Source of the DNA: an uncultured Algibacter sp.
Lineage (GTDB): Bacteria; Bacteroidota; Bacteroidia; Flavobacteriales; Flavobacteriaceae
Direction: 5' to 3'
Length of the DNA: 64,000 nucleotides
Assembly (NCBI GenBank): GCA_947499935.1
Contig: CANMQH010000005.1
Span: 124,001 to 188,000, forward strand
How positions within the stretch are numbered: position 1 is the stretch's first letter; the number at the start of each line of letters is the position of its first letter. Positions 63,536 through 64,000 of this stretch are shown one piece after another. The position numbers and the translations under genes were made by a program. The notes below the pieces were generated by a model. It saw only the letters and a list, made by a program, of their open reading frames with translations, did no database searches and was not told the DNA's origin.

Positions 63536-64000
63536 ATGACCTCACAAGACTCTATAATCAATAAAACCGTAGTTTTTGTAAAAAAAACACTTGCTAATGT
63601 AGAAGGTGGCCATGATTGGTTTCATACGGAGCGGGTTTATAAAAACGCTCTATTAATTGCTAAAAAAGAATCTGTAGATCTATTTATTGTTTCGCTTGGT
63701 GCCTTACTTCATGACATTGCCGATAGTAAATTCCATAATGGAGACGATACCATTGGTCCAAAAATAGCTAAAACATTCTTATCTGGTATAGGGGTAGATT
63801 CTTCAGTTATTAATCATGTTGTAAATATTATAGAAAACATTTCGTTTAATTCTAGCCTATCGGTTAATAATAAAACCGAAACATTTAAATCTACAGAATT
63901 AGATGTTATTCAAGATGCCGACAGATTAGATGCTATAGGCGCCATAGGTATTGCGCGCTGTTTTAATTATGGTGGCTTTAAAAACAGATTGCTTTACAAC
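63536..64000 (+). CDS. HD-domain hydrolase, N-terminal 155 residues (runs off the window)
   Basis: The ATG at 63536 opens a frame that stays open to the window end. HD-superfamily metal motifs are visible: the first His in GGHDWFHTERVYKNAL, the His-Asp pair in GALLHDIADSKFHNGD and the Asp in DADRLDAIGAIGIAR. The layout matches YpgQ-type HD proteins, which hydrolyse nucleotides or phosphates. The C-terminal part is missing. Confidence 0.88.
   Translation, partial: MTSQDSIINKTVVFVKKTLANVEGGHDWFHTERVYKNALLIAKKESVDLFIVSLGALLHDIADSKFHNGDDTIGPKIAKTFLSGIGVDSSVINHVVNIIENISFNSSLSVNNKTETFKSTELDVIQDADRLDAIGAIGIARCFNYGGFKNRLLYN

Noticed and set aside
1..64000. CRISPR array, prophage, integrase, transposase or plasmid functions
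   Set aside because: No regularly spaced repeats, recombinase motifs or replication genes were seen.

Overview
The window looks like chromosomal DNA from a marine-type member of the Flavobacteriaceae (Bacteroidota). The evidence is the low G+C content, TonB-dependent receptors, proteins with type IX secretion (T9SS) C-terminal sorting domains, a PorZ-like protein, a THC0290_0291-family protein found in this group, and promoters that fit the Bacteroidota pattern TTTG-N19-TANNTTTG rather than the E. coli consensus. Almost every gene has a recognisable chromosomal role. I see no phage, plasmid, integrase, transposase or CRISPR array.

Layout. 1-3604: two tandem T9SS-exported proteins whose final 411 bp are almost identical. 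3739-9237 (minus): TonB receptor, recO and porZ, tightly packed. 9320-16239: acyltransferase, glutamate dehydrogenase, small housekeeping genes, tRNA-Asn, rseP and a SCO-type copper chaperone. 16312-18800: feoA, feoB and a 42-residue Cys-tailed FeoB-associated peptide. 18842-20278: a beta-helix T9SS protein. 20475-26055: a metal-uptake locus with a DtxR/MntR-type regulator, an outer-membrane barrel, a TroA-type binding lipoprotein, an ATPase and two permeases with extra C-terminal domains. 26309-34718: four consecutive envelope genes of unknown role (TPR plus MORN-type repeats, an intact transglutaminase-like protein, a degenerate partner and a lipoprotein). 34827-40701: yraN, a TlpA-like protein, mfd and terB. 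40784-41685: a histone-deacetylase-family gene split by one missing base in a homopolymer. 41904-46835: response regulator, TonB receptor and a YfiR-kinase hybrid in one operon. 46838-64000: tex, ferritin, small Cys-rich proteins, AraC and AhpD-like genes, OmpA and lipocalin lipoproteins, metG, LD-carboxypeptidase, an ECF sigma factor with its probable membrane partner, a DnaJ/TerB protein, bacilliredoxin, PlsC, acyl-ACP desaturase and the start of an HD hydrolase.

Functional themes. Metal handling dominates: ferrous iron uptake, Mn/Zn uptake with its regulator, ferritin, a cupredoxin-like protein, a SCO protein and two TonB receptors. Candidate operators are visible: a 20-bp palindrome before the DtxR gene and a GCTAAA-CT-TTTAGC repeat at the feoA promoter. 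Envelope biology is the second theme (T9SS, OmpA, LD-carboxypeptidase, RseP, sigma/anti-sigma, lipid acyltransferase and desaturase).

The best candidates for something undescribed are the 26309-34718 envelope operon, the response regulator-TonB receptor-YfiR kinase operon, and the metal permeases with C-terminal winged-helix-like tails. Three intergenic palindromic elements that I recall as recurrent in this family are also present. Family assignments come from reading motifs by eye. No database search was run.
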